Below, one piece after another: positions 30,227 through 41,044 of a stretch of DNA of 64,000 bases (position 1 is its first letter; each line of letters opens with the position of its first letter). The DNA is from Chondrosia reniformis (Eukaryota > Porifera > Demospongiae > Chondrillida > Chondrillidae). The position numbers and the translations under genes are program-made. The notes below the pieces were generated by a model. It worked only from the letters and a program-made list of their open reading frames with translations. It did not search any database and was not told the DNA's origin. The stretch spans positions 5,084,001 to 5,148,000 of the forward strand of contig OX359201.1 in assembly GCA_947172415.1 (NCBI GenBank), written 5' to 3'.

Positions 30227-30707
30227 TTATTTGGCTGCCATATTATGAAGTAATCCCTTAGGATCTTTGATTTTTCCTGTAACCAACTCTGCTCTGAGAT
30301 TGCCTGTTGTCTCTTGAATTACTTCTACAACCTCCTCATCCTGTATATCCACTATTTTAGGTTCCTTGGGACATGACAGAAAGTTTTACATAAACTCTAA
30401 GTTCTCATTCCCAGAATCAAAACTCACTTTTCCTGTAACCAACTGTGATGATCCTTTTTGGGCATTTTGAGTCTCTGTTGTCACAGAAACGTCATTAATA
30501 AGGTCCTCGTCATCCTGTAAATCAAGGTCCTACAGACAGGACGAATATGTTTACGTATATGAATTATGAGCCATTTTATTGAAATGATAAAAATAGTTAC
30601 ATTCTCTTCATAGATTTACTCTATATGGGTATCCTTTACCATTCCGTATTCATTACCTGGAGCTCTTGGGCCAAATACCGAGTCACTCCCTCAGAATAAT
30701 TCATCAT
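30227..30707 (-). CDS. Small acidic protein gene, convergent with DNMT1 (copy 1)
   Basis: Not recognised. Three exons: 30657-30707 (MMNYSEGVTRYLAQELQ), 30428-30529 (DLDLQDDEDLINDV... ending SQLVTGK), 30227-30364 (EPKIVDIQDEEVVEV... ending LLHNMAAK, TAA). All joins are phase 0 and donors are GTAATG and GTGAGT. The product is 96 residues, strongly acidic, with no signal peptide or membrane helix. It is tail-to-tail with DNMT1, the stop codons about 0.8 kb apart. Both internal exons contain a TT(E/G) segment and end with an LVTGK module, so they probably arose from one ancestral exon. A paralogue with an extra exon lies at 38157-38809. Confidence 0.6.
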
Positions 30708-30912
30708 TTTCTTATGAAAGTGGAGACATATTATGTTGACGTCACAATGGCATTCATATGTTAACAGTATATGTTAATGTTTAGCCTTCTAAGAGTAAAG
30801 GCAGCATGAATTACAGTAGAGACTTGTAAAATTTTAGTGTAAGTGAAAGTGTCATGGATATAAATCTAATAGAATAAGGATTCCTTATAACTGCGTCGAA
30901 CTTATCTTTGGG

Positions 30913-32994
30913 ATGGTACATCCTTCGACTTTTGAGTGTTTCCATGAGACTAAAAAGAGACAGAGGGAGAAGTTCCAGGCCCTGTTGGAAAAAACATCCA
31001 GGAAAGATAAGTTCACACCTATTGACATTAAGAAGGTGGTTGTCAATCTTAGCAAAAAAGAATTGACAACTCATCAGACAAATGTCTTATCTCTAGGACT
31101 AAACTTTATACCTACTCCATCTTCACTTCCACAGGAGGACATCATCACTGGAACTGAGACTCTGGCCCGAACCCTTCCAGGAACACTCGGTGAGAAACTC
31201 AGAAGTGAGGTACAACACTGCCTAGCCAAAGCTGAGGCCCCATGCTCCAACCTGACCAAAAGTCAGCAAGTAGCAATCAAGGAGCTTAGGTCTGATCCTG
31301 AAACCATCATTCTTCCAGCGGATAAAGGGAATGCCACTGTCCTTATGGATAGGAAGGACTATGACCAGAAGATAAGGGCACTCTTGGATGATACGAGTTA
31401 TCAAGCCATTAAGAGAAACCCCACAATGAAGATAGAACGGAAGGTAACTGAAGTTCTAAGGTCACTTGAGAAAAAAGGCAAACTCCCCTCTGATCTGAGG
31501 AAGAAGGTTCAGAACCAAAACAGCTCCACACCTCAGCTCTACGGATTACCAAAAATCCACAAGGCAAGTGTACCCTTGAGACCAATTGTTTCCTCCATTA
31601 ATTCCCCTACCTACAACCTTTCCAGGTACCTGGCAGGGGTATTGTCACCACTATGGGGGAAAACTTCTCACTTTGTGCGAAATTCTCATGACTTTGTCAA
31701 GAAGATCAGGGGAATGGATGTGAACACCGAAGATAAGTTGATCAGTTTCGATGTAAAGAGCCTATTTACCAAAGTACCCATTGATCTATCTCTACAGATC
31801 ATCAGGAGACGACTTGCGCAGGACCCTAACTTGGAGCAACGGACACCCTTGGATGTATCCACCATTGCGGAACTTACAGAACTCTGTCTCAGGACAACGT
31901 ACTTCCTGTACAGTGATGAGTTCTTTGAGCAGAAGGAAGGGGCAGCCATGGGATCTCCTCTCTCCCCGGTGGTAGCGAACATCTTCATGGAGGAATTCGA
32001 AATAGAAGCTCTTCGTGCTGCTGTGATAAGGCCTAAGTTGTGGTTGAGATATGTGGATGACACATTTGTCATCTGGAATTATGGTGACGAGCAGCTGGAG
32101 GACTTCTTGAGTTTCCTCAATGGAAGACATCGCAACATCGAATTTACCATGGAGAAGGAGACCAATGGTTCCTTACCCTTCCTGGATGTGCAAGTAAAGA
32201 AGTGCATGGGAAGTTTGGACACATTTGTGTATAGGAAACCAACACACACAGACAGGTACCTTCACTTTACCTCTCATCACCACCCTAGGGTAAAAACTGA
32301 TATCGCACTGTGTCTCAAAGACAGAGCCGAAAAGATTTGTGGACCAAACTCCAGTAGCTTGGAAGGAGTACTTCAAGCTAATGGATACCCTAAATGGGAG
32401 GCTCACAGACTGCTCAACAGGAGAAGGCAGACTAAGGGGAGTGAGGATGAGTGTAAACACAAACTCTTTATTCCATATATAAAGGGACTCAGTGAGATGA
32501 TCGATAAAAGCTGTAGAAAAATGGGTATCCAGACCATTTTCTCCAAGCAGAGATCACTGAGAACCGTTTTATCCAACCCAAAACAGCCACAACCACCTAT
32601 GGATATCAAGGGTGTAGTTTACCTAATTCCTTGCTCTGAGTGTTCTGCAGTCTACATTGGTGAAACTGGAAGGACCCTGAAAGTGAGATTGGCAGAACAC
32701 AAGCGAGCAGTCAGGATGGGGGATGTGAACAACGGTATAGCTGTTCACTCCCTCAAGACTGGCCACTCAATTGCTTGGGACAAGGCCAAGATTACAGACA
32801 GGGAAACCCACTGGCAAAGGAGAAGGGTCAAAGAAGCCATCAGGATCCAGAAGAGTCAGGTGAGAATGAATTTAGATCAAGGCATTGTGTTACATCAAGC
32901 CTGGAGACGATTTAATATTCATACTTCCTGTTTTTCTCATTCTGCTGAGGGTCACATGACAGGAAGTGGAAATGGCGGGAAAAATCCTCTATAA
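30913..32994 (+). CDS. Penelope-like reverse transcriptase with GIY-YIG endonuclease
   Basis: 693 codons, uninterrupted. The N-terminal third is basic and matches Penelope-family style (KGNATVLMDRKDYDQK near residue 135). The RT core contains LPKIHK, LRPIVSSINSP, SFDVKSLFTKVP, GSPLSPVVANIFME and the catalytic RYVDDTFVIW. Near residues 555-600 a GIY-YIG domain reads GVVYLIPCSECSAVYIGETG followed by RTLKVRLAEHK, with cysteines in the linker. The first ATG lies inside the terminal inverted repeat; translation could begin at a later Met. No frameshift or stop is present, so the copy looks young and potentially competent. Confidence 0.95.
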   Translation: MVHPSTFECFHETKKRQREKFQALLEKTSRKDKFTPIDIKKVVVNLSKKELTTHQTNVLSLGLNFIPTPSSLPQEDIITGTETLARTLPGTLGEKLRSEVQHCLAKAEAPCSNLTKSQQVAIKELRSDPETIILPADKGNATVLMDRKDYDQKIRALLDDTSYQAIKRNPTMKIERKVTEVLRSLEKKGKLPSDLRKKVQNQNSSTPQLYGLPKIHKASVPLRPIVSSINSPTYNLSRYLAGVLSPLWGKTSHFVRNSHDFVKKIRGMDVNTEDKLISFDVKSLFTKVPIDLSLQIIRRRLAQDPNLEQRTPLDVSTIAELTELCLRTTYFLYSDEFFEQKEGAAMGSPLSPVVANIFMEEFEIEALRAAVIRPKLWLRYVDDTFVIWNYGDEQLEDFLSFLNGRHRNIEFTMEKETNGSLPFLDVQVKKCMGSLDTFVYRKPTHTDRYLHFTSHHHPRVKTDIALCLKDRAEKICGPNSSSLEGVLQANGYPKWEAHRLLNRRRQTKGSEDECKHKLFIPYIKGLSEMIDKSCRKMGIQTIFSKQRSLRTVLSNPKQPQPPMDIKGVVYLIPCSECSAVYIGETGRTLKVRLAEHKRAVRMGDVNNGIAVHSLKTGHSIAWDKAKITDRETHWQRRRVKEAIRIQKSQVRMNLDQGIVLHQAWRRFNIHTSCFSHSAEGHMTGSGNGGKNPL

Positions 32995-33020
32995 ATAGAG
33001 GCAATTCTTCCATTCAACCA

Positions 33021-33062
33021 TCAGTCACTGAGGAAGACCCCCAGGGTCGAAACGTTTGACCA
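33021..33062 (+). ncRNA. Hammerhead ribozyme-like core at the 3' end of the Penelope-like element
   Basis: The sequence has GUCA, then CUGAGGA (fits the CUGANGA core), a stem II hairpin GACCC...GGGUC, GAAA, then CGUU and UGAC. GUCA and UGAC pair to form stem I. Stem III would be AC/GU, only two base pairs and self-complementary, with U at the cleavage position. Hammerheads in Penelope-like elements are established (Cervera and de la Peña); this instance is called by eye. Confidence 0.7.
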
Positions 33063-34284
33063 AGAATTGAAGAAAAAAAAAGAAAAAAACCAACTGCGTT
33101 TTTAAACGCTCAAAAGTCGAAGGATGTACCATCCCAAAGATGATATAAATCTATGTTTATAAGACTAAATTTTAACTGTCCAAAAGGAGATATCTTATGA
33201 GGGAGAACCACGGACTCATTTCCAGAAGCTAGTAAGTGATTGCAAAAATTGTTCACTTACCAATTTTCTATACAAAGGAATATGTTTGGTTCTACTGTAC
33301 AAAGGACTACGTAAGGTTCTTCTGTATGTTATATGTTAGGTACATGTTGTTTAGCTTATATTTAATAGCACTTGTATTGCTTGTTTTAAGTGCAGACCAT
33401 TTTGTTTATATACTTAATTGGAGTTATGGAATAATACCTTAAAACATAATATAATTATACGTACGTACGTAGACATGTAGTTAATATTATTATACAGTAA
33501 TAGAGTAAGGATTCCTTCTAACTACATCGAACTTACCTTTTGAAAGGATCATCTTTTGACTTTTAGAGCGTCTAATGACTGAAGAAGACCCTCAGGGTCG
33601 AAATGTCTGACAGCAAGAAGAAACAAGAAAATTGCGTCTTTAGATGCTCTAAAGTCGAAAGATGATCCTTTCAAAAGATTAATATAAGGCTAAGGAGACC
33701 ATTAATCTATAGTGCTTTGTTATGTTTCTGTATAGTAGGCTAAATATAATCTTGGGGGTTGATACATATATACATTACTCTACCTACTGTATTTGTTTTT
33801 TTATTCATTATTGACACAGTAGCTCTTTATATTTGCCAGTTTATTTGTACTACAATACATTTGTATGTTTTGACTGTGTTAGATCCGAGGAAACAGAAGT
33901 CAACCAATCCTCTACGACCACATTTGCAAGGAGATGAGTGCTCTGGTGGCTGTCCGTATGAGACACATTCCATTATATCCTGGGGCTGATTGGAGGGACT
34001 TACCCAATATCCAAGCTCGACTCTCTGATGGTACCTATGCTAATAAACTGTGAGTGTACAATGTTTGTACTGTAATATATTGTTTGTTTTGTAAACAACA
34101 TTTAGCCTACATGTTTATTGCATCACAAGAATTAATAACTCCATTTTCATCAAATACTTGCAAGCTTGCAAGTTCTTTCAATCGATTACATACCCGTTAC
34201 TGCTTGTGTGCGAGCACTGTACTCACCTCCAGTTAGTAAATACCGTGGTTCACTCACACATGTGACTTGTCCACAGACACTCAA

Positions 34285-34515
34285 GAAAAATCTAAGATAC
34301 CATTTTCCTACATGCTATATGCCTATTCTGTAAAAAGAGCCTATTGGGGAACTAAACCTGAAGAGAGCTTTGGATGAAGATACAGGAGTCTTTTCTTCCT
34401 TCTTTTCCCTTCTTTCATCTTCTTCTCCACTGGGTCAGACAGCCGTTTCTGGGAATTCCACCCTTCATCAGTGATCCTGGGAGTCTTTGTCTTTTTCTTT
34501 ATCTTCTGTGAATCC
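34285..34515 (-). mobile_element. Family B short palindromic element, present only in duplication copy 2
   Basis: Begins AAAAATCTAAGATACCATTT and contains the family hallmarks: AACTAAACC, GCTTTGGATGA, CCACTGGGTCAGACAG and TTCATCAGTGA. In copy 1 the corresponding position (about 25885) reads straight through, so this is an insertion after the duplication. CTCAA occurs on both sides as a possible short target duplication. Confidence 0.75.
34432..34477 (-). ncRNA. Hammerhead ribozyme-like core, family B (best-preserved copy)
   Basis: On the minus strand: GGAUCA, CUGAUGA, a stem II hairpin AGGG...CCCA, GAAA, then CGG CUGU C and UGACCC. The arms GGAUCA and UGACCC pair with one mismatch to form stem I. 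Stem III is ACGG with CUGU (one G-U pair) and zero loop. The core nucleotides CUGAUGA and GAAA are intact. Confidence 0.62.
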
Positions 34516-36326
34516 TTTGCTCAAATGCTTTTCAAACACACAAGTGCTTATTGAACTCACAACTCACAGTTCCTGGGCAAGATCTGTATGAGATGGGATT
34601 GCATTCAGAATCATCAATGTCAGGTCACCTCAAGGTCGCTGACTGATTAGGCCACGATGGTATAAGTAGTTTCCTTTTCCATCAAATACAGACTTACTTA
34701 TGAACTCATTCTGCTTCTTGACATCTGGGTATGCAGCTCTTCCCGACTTGGGATAGATTGCTCTTCGCCTCCTAAGCTCCTGTCCAGTGTGTACCAGGCC
34801 TCCAAAAATCTCACGCAAGTCCAAAATAGTCTTGCAACTTGAACAAATGGCCATCTTCTTGTTCATCTTGCCCTCGCGACGAGCTTGTCTTCATTCCTGA
34901 CAATATGTCTTTCCGTAGTGAATAGGCATGCCTTGACTGGCCCATTTTATACTTCACGGCCGCTTTTTTGGTTCGCTTGTGCCTTGTAGTCGCTCTGGAC
35001 GGTCCCATAGATTCTGGATCTGGCACGCAACAAGCGAACACATGGACCGGAAGTTCAATTACACTAAGTATTTTTCTACCCTAATTACCGGAAATGTACA
35101 TGTGTGCATAATGTTTGATTTTTACTTTAACCATTCACATAATATTATATAGAATATTAAACAGCTGATGTGTGTAGATACCTCCATATCTGTTGTTGGC
35201 TTTCTATCAAGTTTCTGCTTAGGTTGGATGTAGAGCTGTCCCTTTCCCACTCTATCCCTAAGGATCAATGGCTTTCAACCAATTTTAACTGTGCCTGGGA
35301 GGTAGAGAGGAGTTTTTGTGTGGTTGTATCTGCCTCCAGATATGCAAAGATCATTGTCAATCTGTTACAGCTTTGGGAAAAAAGAACTAAGAACATATTT
35401 GAAACATCTTGCTGACATCGTTAAGGGAATGGCAGCAGGCACTTCCTTAGACATCCACCAGGGTGTTCCTAATCTAATGCTTCTTAATTGCTCAACATTA
35501 GATCTACTTGGACAGGCATAGCAGTCTAACCCTCCAAGTTCTCTCTGCCAGTTCTTTCGGTGGCCTTCCCCTAGCCCTCTCTGCCAGTTCTTTTGGTGGC
35601 CTTCCCCTATGACTTACTTTTCCTTTTGATAGTTTCCTTTCCTTTAAACTGTGCAACAGCCTAGCAGCTGCACTTGACAAATTAGGCCTGATGGATATGG
35701 TTTTTGGCTGTTTGGCATAATTGTCTGTGTCACTTTCATCAGAATCATGAAACCCATGAAATGAAGAGTAATACAGTATATATTCTAAGCATCATGGATA
35801 CAATATTAAATTTACCTTGCATTTGTCATTTTAAAATAAAAATCCAATCTGAAGTTTCTCCCCTTGCCAGGAAACGTTGCTACAATATAAAAACGAGCTG
35901 CTAGTTCAAAAACAAAGAAGAAGAACATCAATGGCCATCTCAATAGGTTTGCTTTGACGACTTACCTTCAATCTCTTCTACGTCGAATCTAGATCTGTCC
36001 TCTTCTATATACACGAATAACGCGGCTACTACAGCATCAAAACAAGCAAGAGCTAGTTCAGTAACAAAGAAGAACAACACCAATGGCTAGGTTTAATTGG
36101 CTTTGTACCTTCTTCAATCTTCTGTTCTTCAGCTGAACTGTAGCACTAATTTCAAAATCGCAAAACGTGTCTCAGGAATCCAATGACCCACTTTGAAATG
36201 GAACGGGAGATTGCTGAGGGTGTTTTTTCTTCTGTGAAAGTAATTAATATTTCCGCAGCAAGTATCAAGAGGAACATGTTTGCGATCCATTTTTCTGATA
36301 TATACGTAGATATGATATGGATCCAT
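34500..36326 (-). pseudogene. Antisense ORF cluster nested in duplicated intron 26 (copy 2)
   Basis: Counterpart of 25960-28164. Here 34630-34866 is open and begins MNKKMAICSSCKTILDL, continuing through GRAAYPDVKKQNEF to FDGKGNYLYH, while the repeat-rich ORF upstream carries several stops. 36129-36326 keeps the GNINYFHRRK segment. Not recognised; a CxxC pair near the start might bind zinc. Confidence 0.4.
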
Positions 36327-37055
36327 CAGAATTATATAGCACTTAATTTACACATAAATGCAAATGACAATGTTTTGGAAGCTTAGTTTAACAAAGCTTT
36401 TCTTTGCAAGTAATTGAATGCAGGGGCAGCAAGCCCACAATTTTTTTCGAGTTATTTGTTTTAATTATCAATACAAGATATTCCTTTTCAATCAATGTAC
36501 ATACGGGCCTCTAGCAGTTCATACCTCTTAGTTGACATTCCTTATCCTTTATAAGGTGTTTCCTAATTTTACCTTCAGTCGCTACACTCATCATGATAAG
36601 AAGAATGGAAGGACAGAGAAAGGAGGATTGAGAGGAGTCTGCTCTTGTGCCACAGGCAAACATCCCTGTGATCCTGCTGACAGACAGAACAACACACTCA
36701 TCCCCTGGTGTCTCCCTCATACTGGAAACAGGCACAATCACTGGGCAGGGCTGTATGGAAGATTGGAGTGGGATGGCTTCTTTAGCACCACGGTTACCAA
36801 CCCTGAGCCAATGGGAAAGCAGGTGAGAATGGAAAGATAGTGTTTGAAATGTTAGTCCCTAGTTTCTAGGCTAGACACACAAAAAACGATGTGAATATGT
36901 GTATACTGTATATATGAGTTAGCTTTTACGTGTATTTCTGTGTTTTAGATACGTATATAATAGCAGTTTTAAATAGAATACTTGTTTCTTTTGCTGAGTG
37001 TGTTAGCTTAACTTTGGCAGACGGCCACTTAGTGTTGTCCAACCTCCAACTTTAG

Positions 37056-37316
<261 letters not shown>

Positions 37317-37525
37317 TAAGGAATGTGTTCTAGAAAGTAGAAGAAAGTAGAAGAAAGTAAAATAACAATGAAAACTAAAACTGTTAGATACCTTAAAATT
37401 TATCCCATCCTATTATTTTCATATAGCACAGGTAACAATTAGTATTTCTTATTAATATGTGTATCACTGTGTAGTTACAGTACATATTTAAATGCATGTT
37501 GCTAAATTTATTTCCACAACTTTCC

Positions 37526-37640
37526 TCTTACATATGATGAAATTGAACTTGTTGTTTTCCTCTTACATATGATGGAATTGAACTTGTTGTTGTCCTCTTA
37601 CATATGATGGAATTGAACTTGTTGTTGTCCTCTGCATTCC
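37526..37640. repeat. 3'-flank tandem repeat, duplication copy 2
   Basis: Counterpart of 29573-29720: three units of about 37 bp with CTTACATATGATGGAATTGA. Confidence 0.8.
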
Positions 37641-37852
37641 AACAAATTCTTCACATGCATTCATGTTACTAAATATTCATTTTTACTCTGGCCTTAGTGT
37701 TGTATTGATTCTTACAGCCTCTACTCAGGATTGAGAATTTGTTTGTACTCACAGCTGTCTGATGTTCAATTGGAATGTTAGTATATGTACCACATTCATG
37801 TAGCTAACGTGTTGTATATGCGTATTTGATGCAATGAGTGGCTTTATGAATA

Positions 37853-37996
37853 ATCAAAGTGATAACCAAACCACAAGTAATCGTTCTTGAACATCATAAA
37901 GAAGATAAAACACAAAGAAGCAATTGCTGGCAATTAAACCCAGGACAGCTGGTTATGACCACCAGTGCTCTCTGCCTGCCATTGAGCTACAATTGG
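37853..37996 (-). mobile_element. tRNA-Met-derived SINE (duplicated copy 2)
   Basis: Same element as at 29935-30066, but with the A-box region more complete: the minus strand has GTAGCTCAATGGCAGGCAGA before the CAT anticodon arm. Confidence 0.75.
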
Positions 37997-38156
37997 CACA
38001 GCAATACTCCATTTTGTGTTTTACCTCTTAGCAGTAGTAGCTGACATCAGATAGTGACTATACTAGTGAAGTATAATTGAATTGAATTCAATTCAAATCT
38101 AAGTGATTAGAGTGATTTCATTTATCATAAGCTGATGGAAGCATGGTTTTCTAAGG

Positions 38157-38809
38157 TTATTTGGCTGCCATATTATGAAGTAATCCCTTAGGATCTTTGA
38201 TTTTTCCTGTAACCAACTCTGCTCTGAGATTGCCTGTTGTCTCTTGAATTACTTCTACAACCTCCTCATCCTGTATATCCACTATTTTAGGTTCCTTGGG
38301 ACATGACAGAAAGTTTTACATAAACTTTAAGTTCTCATTCCCAGAATCAAAACTCACTTTTCCTGTAACCAACTGTGATGATCCTTTTTGGGCATTTTGA
38401 GTCTCTGTTGTCTCTTGAATTACTTCTACAACCTCCTCATCCTGTGTATCCACTATTTTAGGTTCCTTGGGACATGACAGAAAGTTTTACATAAACTCTA
38501 AGTTCTCATTCCCAGAATCAAAACTCACTTTTCCTGTAACCAACTGTGATGATCCTTTTTGGGCATTTTGAGTCTCTGTTGTCACAGAAACGTCTTCAAT
38601 AAGGTCCTCGTCGTCCTGTAAATCAAGGTCCTACAGACAGAACGAATGTGTTTACGTATATGAAATATGAGCCATTTTATTGAAATGACATAAATGAGTT
38701 ACATTCTCTTCATAGATTTACTCTATACGGGTATCCTTTACCATTCCGTATTCATTACCTGGAGCTCTTGGGCCAGATACTGATTCACTCCCTCAAAATA
38801 GCTCATCAT
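38157..38809 (-). CDS. Small acidic protein gene, copy 2 with one extra chimeric exon
   Basis: Paralogue of the gene at 30227-30707. Starts MMSYFEGVNQYLAQELQ (38759-38809), then the DLDLQDDEDLIEDV exon, then an extra exon reading EPKIVDTQDEEVVEV... ending SQLVTGK (about 38350-38470), then the terminal exon ending LLHNMAAK. The front of the extra exon equals the terminal exon and its back equals exon 2, fused at the shared GAGACAACAG. It keeps phase 0 at both ends, so the longer protein stays in frame. Confidence 0.55.
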
Positions 38810-39003
38810 TTTCAACTGTCTTATGAACGTGAACACATATTATGTTGACCTCACAATGGTATTTATATGTTAACATATGTTTAGCCTTCTAATAGTAAAG
38901 GCAGCATGAATTTCAGTAGAGATTCGTAAAAATTTTGTGTAAGTGAAAGTGTCATTGATATAAATCTACATTTATAAGACCAAATTTTAACTGTCCAGAA
39001 GGA

Positions 39004-41040
39004 TTTGGGAATAATTTTGGTTCCTTAAGATATCTACCATTAATAAAGGAAGGATTTCTTCAACATATAATATACAATATATCTTTCTCTTTATTTGTTA
39101 TAATTGGTATATTAAGAAGCCTTGGTCATGCATGCAGCTGTGAATTCCCTTAATTTGATATGTAGTTCACATTTATTAAATCTACTATAAGTATTGTAAT
39201 CTGACATGGACCACATACCATCTGTTGTTAATATATAACTCATATGTTCTAAGAGTGCTGTCACATTAAGAGTACGTAGATGTTAATCATATTGATCTAT
39301 ACTATCAAATTGCACTGCATTTATGAGATACTTTTAGTACATATATCAATTACACTGTTGAAAGGTATCTTGTGTACTTCCTTGGTAAGGTATTTTAGAT
39401 TTGCTGATAGTAGCTCATATATGCCGACCTTTATGGAAATATATATACAGTATTATATCATTATATACACATATGAATTGCAACAAACATTACAACTGAG
39501 GCATTTATTATTGAAGTTATATAGTATACATATATACTTCTTACCGATGCCAAAGTATGCGTATATCTGAAACATGAACCACTTTCCCACATACTATATA
39601 CATCTATTCTATACTAAATGGCCTATATGTAGGTACTGTAACCTGTATAATTATATATACGTGTCTATCTCTCTTTTTCATTAACCTACTAATAAATACT
39701 TGTGGTTTGATAGATAAATGGCTTGATAAAATGTTTAACATTTGTACACAAAGACATGCCACTCTATGCTATATATAAGATAGCCAAGCAAGGCTGCATG
39801 GGTGAATATCTATTATCCATGACTAGCCCTTCATGAACAGTGTCAGTGTCTGGTTATACCTTCATTTGACTAAAAGGTTGTTTATTAACTTATGATTACA
39901 CACCAAGTGACACCAAATTCAGTTCATTTATATGGTATATATATAAGTTCCAAAGGCCATCCCGTATCAGAGAGTATGGTAGTATTCTCTAAGTAGGGAT
40001 GACCTGAAAAAAACATGGCGGCCATATTCAATGTATATATGTATGTTTGGATTGTAGGGACATGACATATTATTTCACCCTTGGTATTTTGAAATACTTA
40101 TTTATCCATGGATTCACTGTATTATGTATCTTCATTTTCTTTACCTCAATTTCTTCAATCACGTACATTACTTCCATATTTACAAAATTCAATGTTCTTT
40201 CCGACTTACGTCCTCATGCATAAATAGAACATACGGTATGTTACTATCATTCCGTCATCGTATAACTTGTTACTTTTCCTTAAATGTTTTACTGTTGTAA
40301 AGTACCCCTATTTCAAGTATTCACTTGTAATTAACATTACCTTGCTCGTTCACAGTCTGAGTAGCAGACAAGGAAGTCAGGAAGTCACTACGCAGAGATG
40401 GCACATGTCTACTGCCAAATAGTTATCATTGTATACAGCCTGTTATATAAGTACAAAACAGGAATAGAGATGCACAAGGTAAACAATGTCATCAAATATT
40501 CAATATATATATAACATATTATTGTATGTTTCAAAATAATATAAAATATATATTATTGTGTGTTTCAATATATATAACATACAAATATCTACACAGATGA
40601 TCCTATATACAGGAAGACCTACGTATATAAGGATTAAAGCATCCTTGATGATAATTGTTGCTGAAAACTCGAATAATCATTACTTTTCATCAGTCTTCCA
40701 ACAATACTGCAATTAATAATCACCATTTTCCTGCATGTTTATCAAGAGCATAAGAAACATATAGCAATAGGATAATACATACAAGGCTTATAAGACTAAG
40801 GTTTTCGATGAGGCTACAGTCATTTTCTTCCTTTTCTCTACATCTTCATTGGGCCAGACAGCTGCTTCTGGGAATTTCATCATTCATCAGCGATGCTGGG
40901 ATTTTTGTCTTCTTTTTAATCCTGTAAGTCCCTACCTTATTACCTTCACTGTGTTTAGAAAACATCTTCACTCACCACTAATACAATAGTTCCTTCTGTT
41001 AAGTATATAATAAATTGAACATTCAATAATACAATGAAAT
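39004..41040. other. Intergenic stretch, no gene seen
   Basis: AT-rich with TATATA and TACGTA runs. It holds a partial family B element (40780-40920) and a GGCCATCCC...GGGATGACC inverted motif near 39958-40010. The 96-codon ORF at 39280 has the low-complexity look of chance. Confidence 0.6.
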
Positions 41041-41044
41041 GAAG

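Larger units (their letters stand above)
30871..33144 (+). mobile_element. Penelope-like retroelement, near full length
   Basis: The insertion is bounded by GATATAAATCTA on both sides (30859-30870 and 33145-33156), a 12-bp target-site duplication; the empty site is seen in duplication copy 2 near 38959. The two ends are inverted relative to each other: a segment from CTTTGGGATGGTACATCC at the left matches, reversed, a segment ending GGATGTACCATCCCAAAG at the right (about 36 bp). One open reading frame fills most of it. Between stop codon and right end are a hammerhead-like core (33021-33062) and an A-rich tract. Confidence 0.93.
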
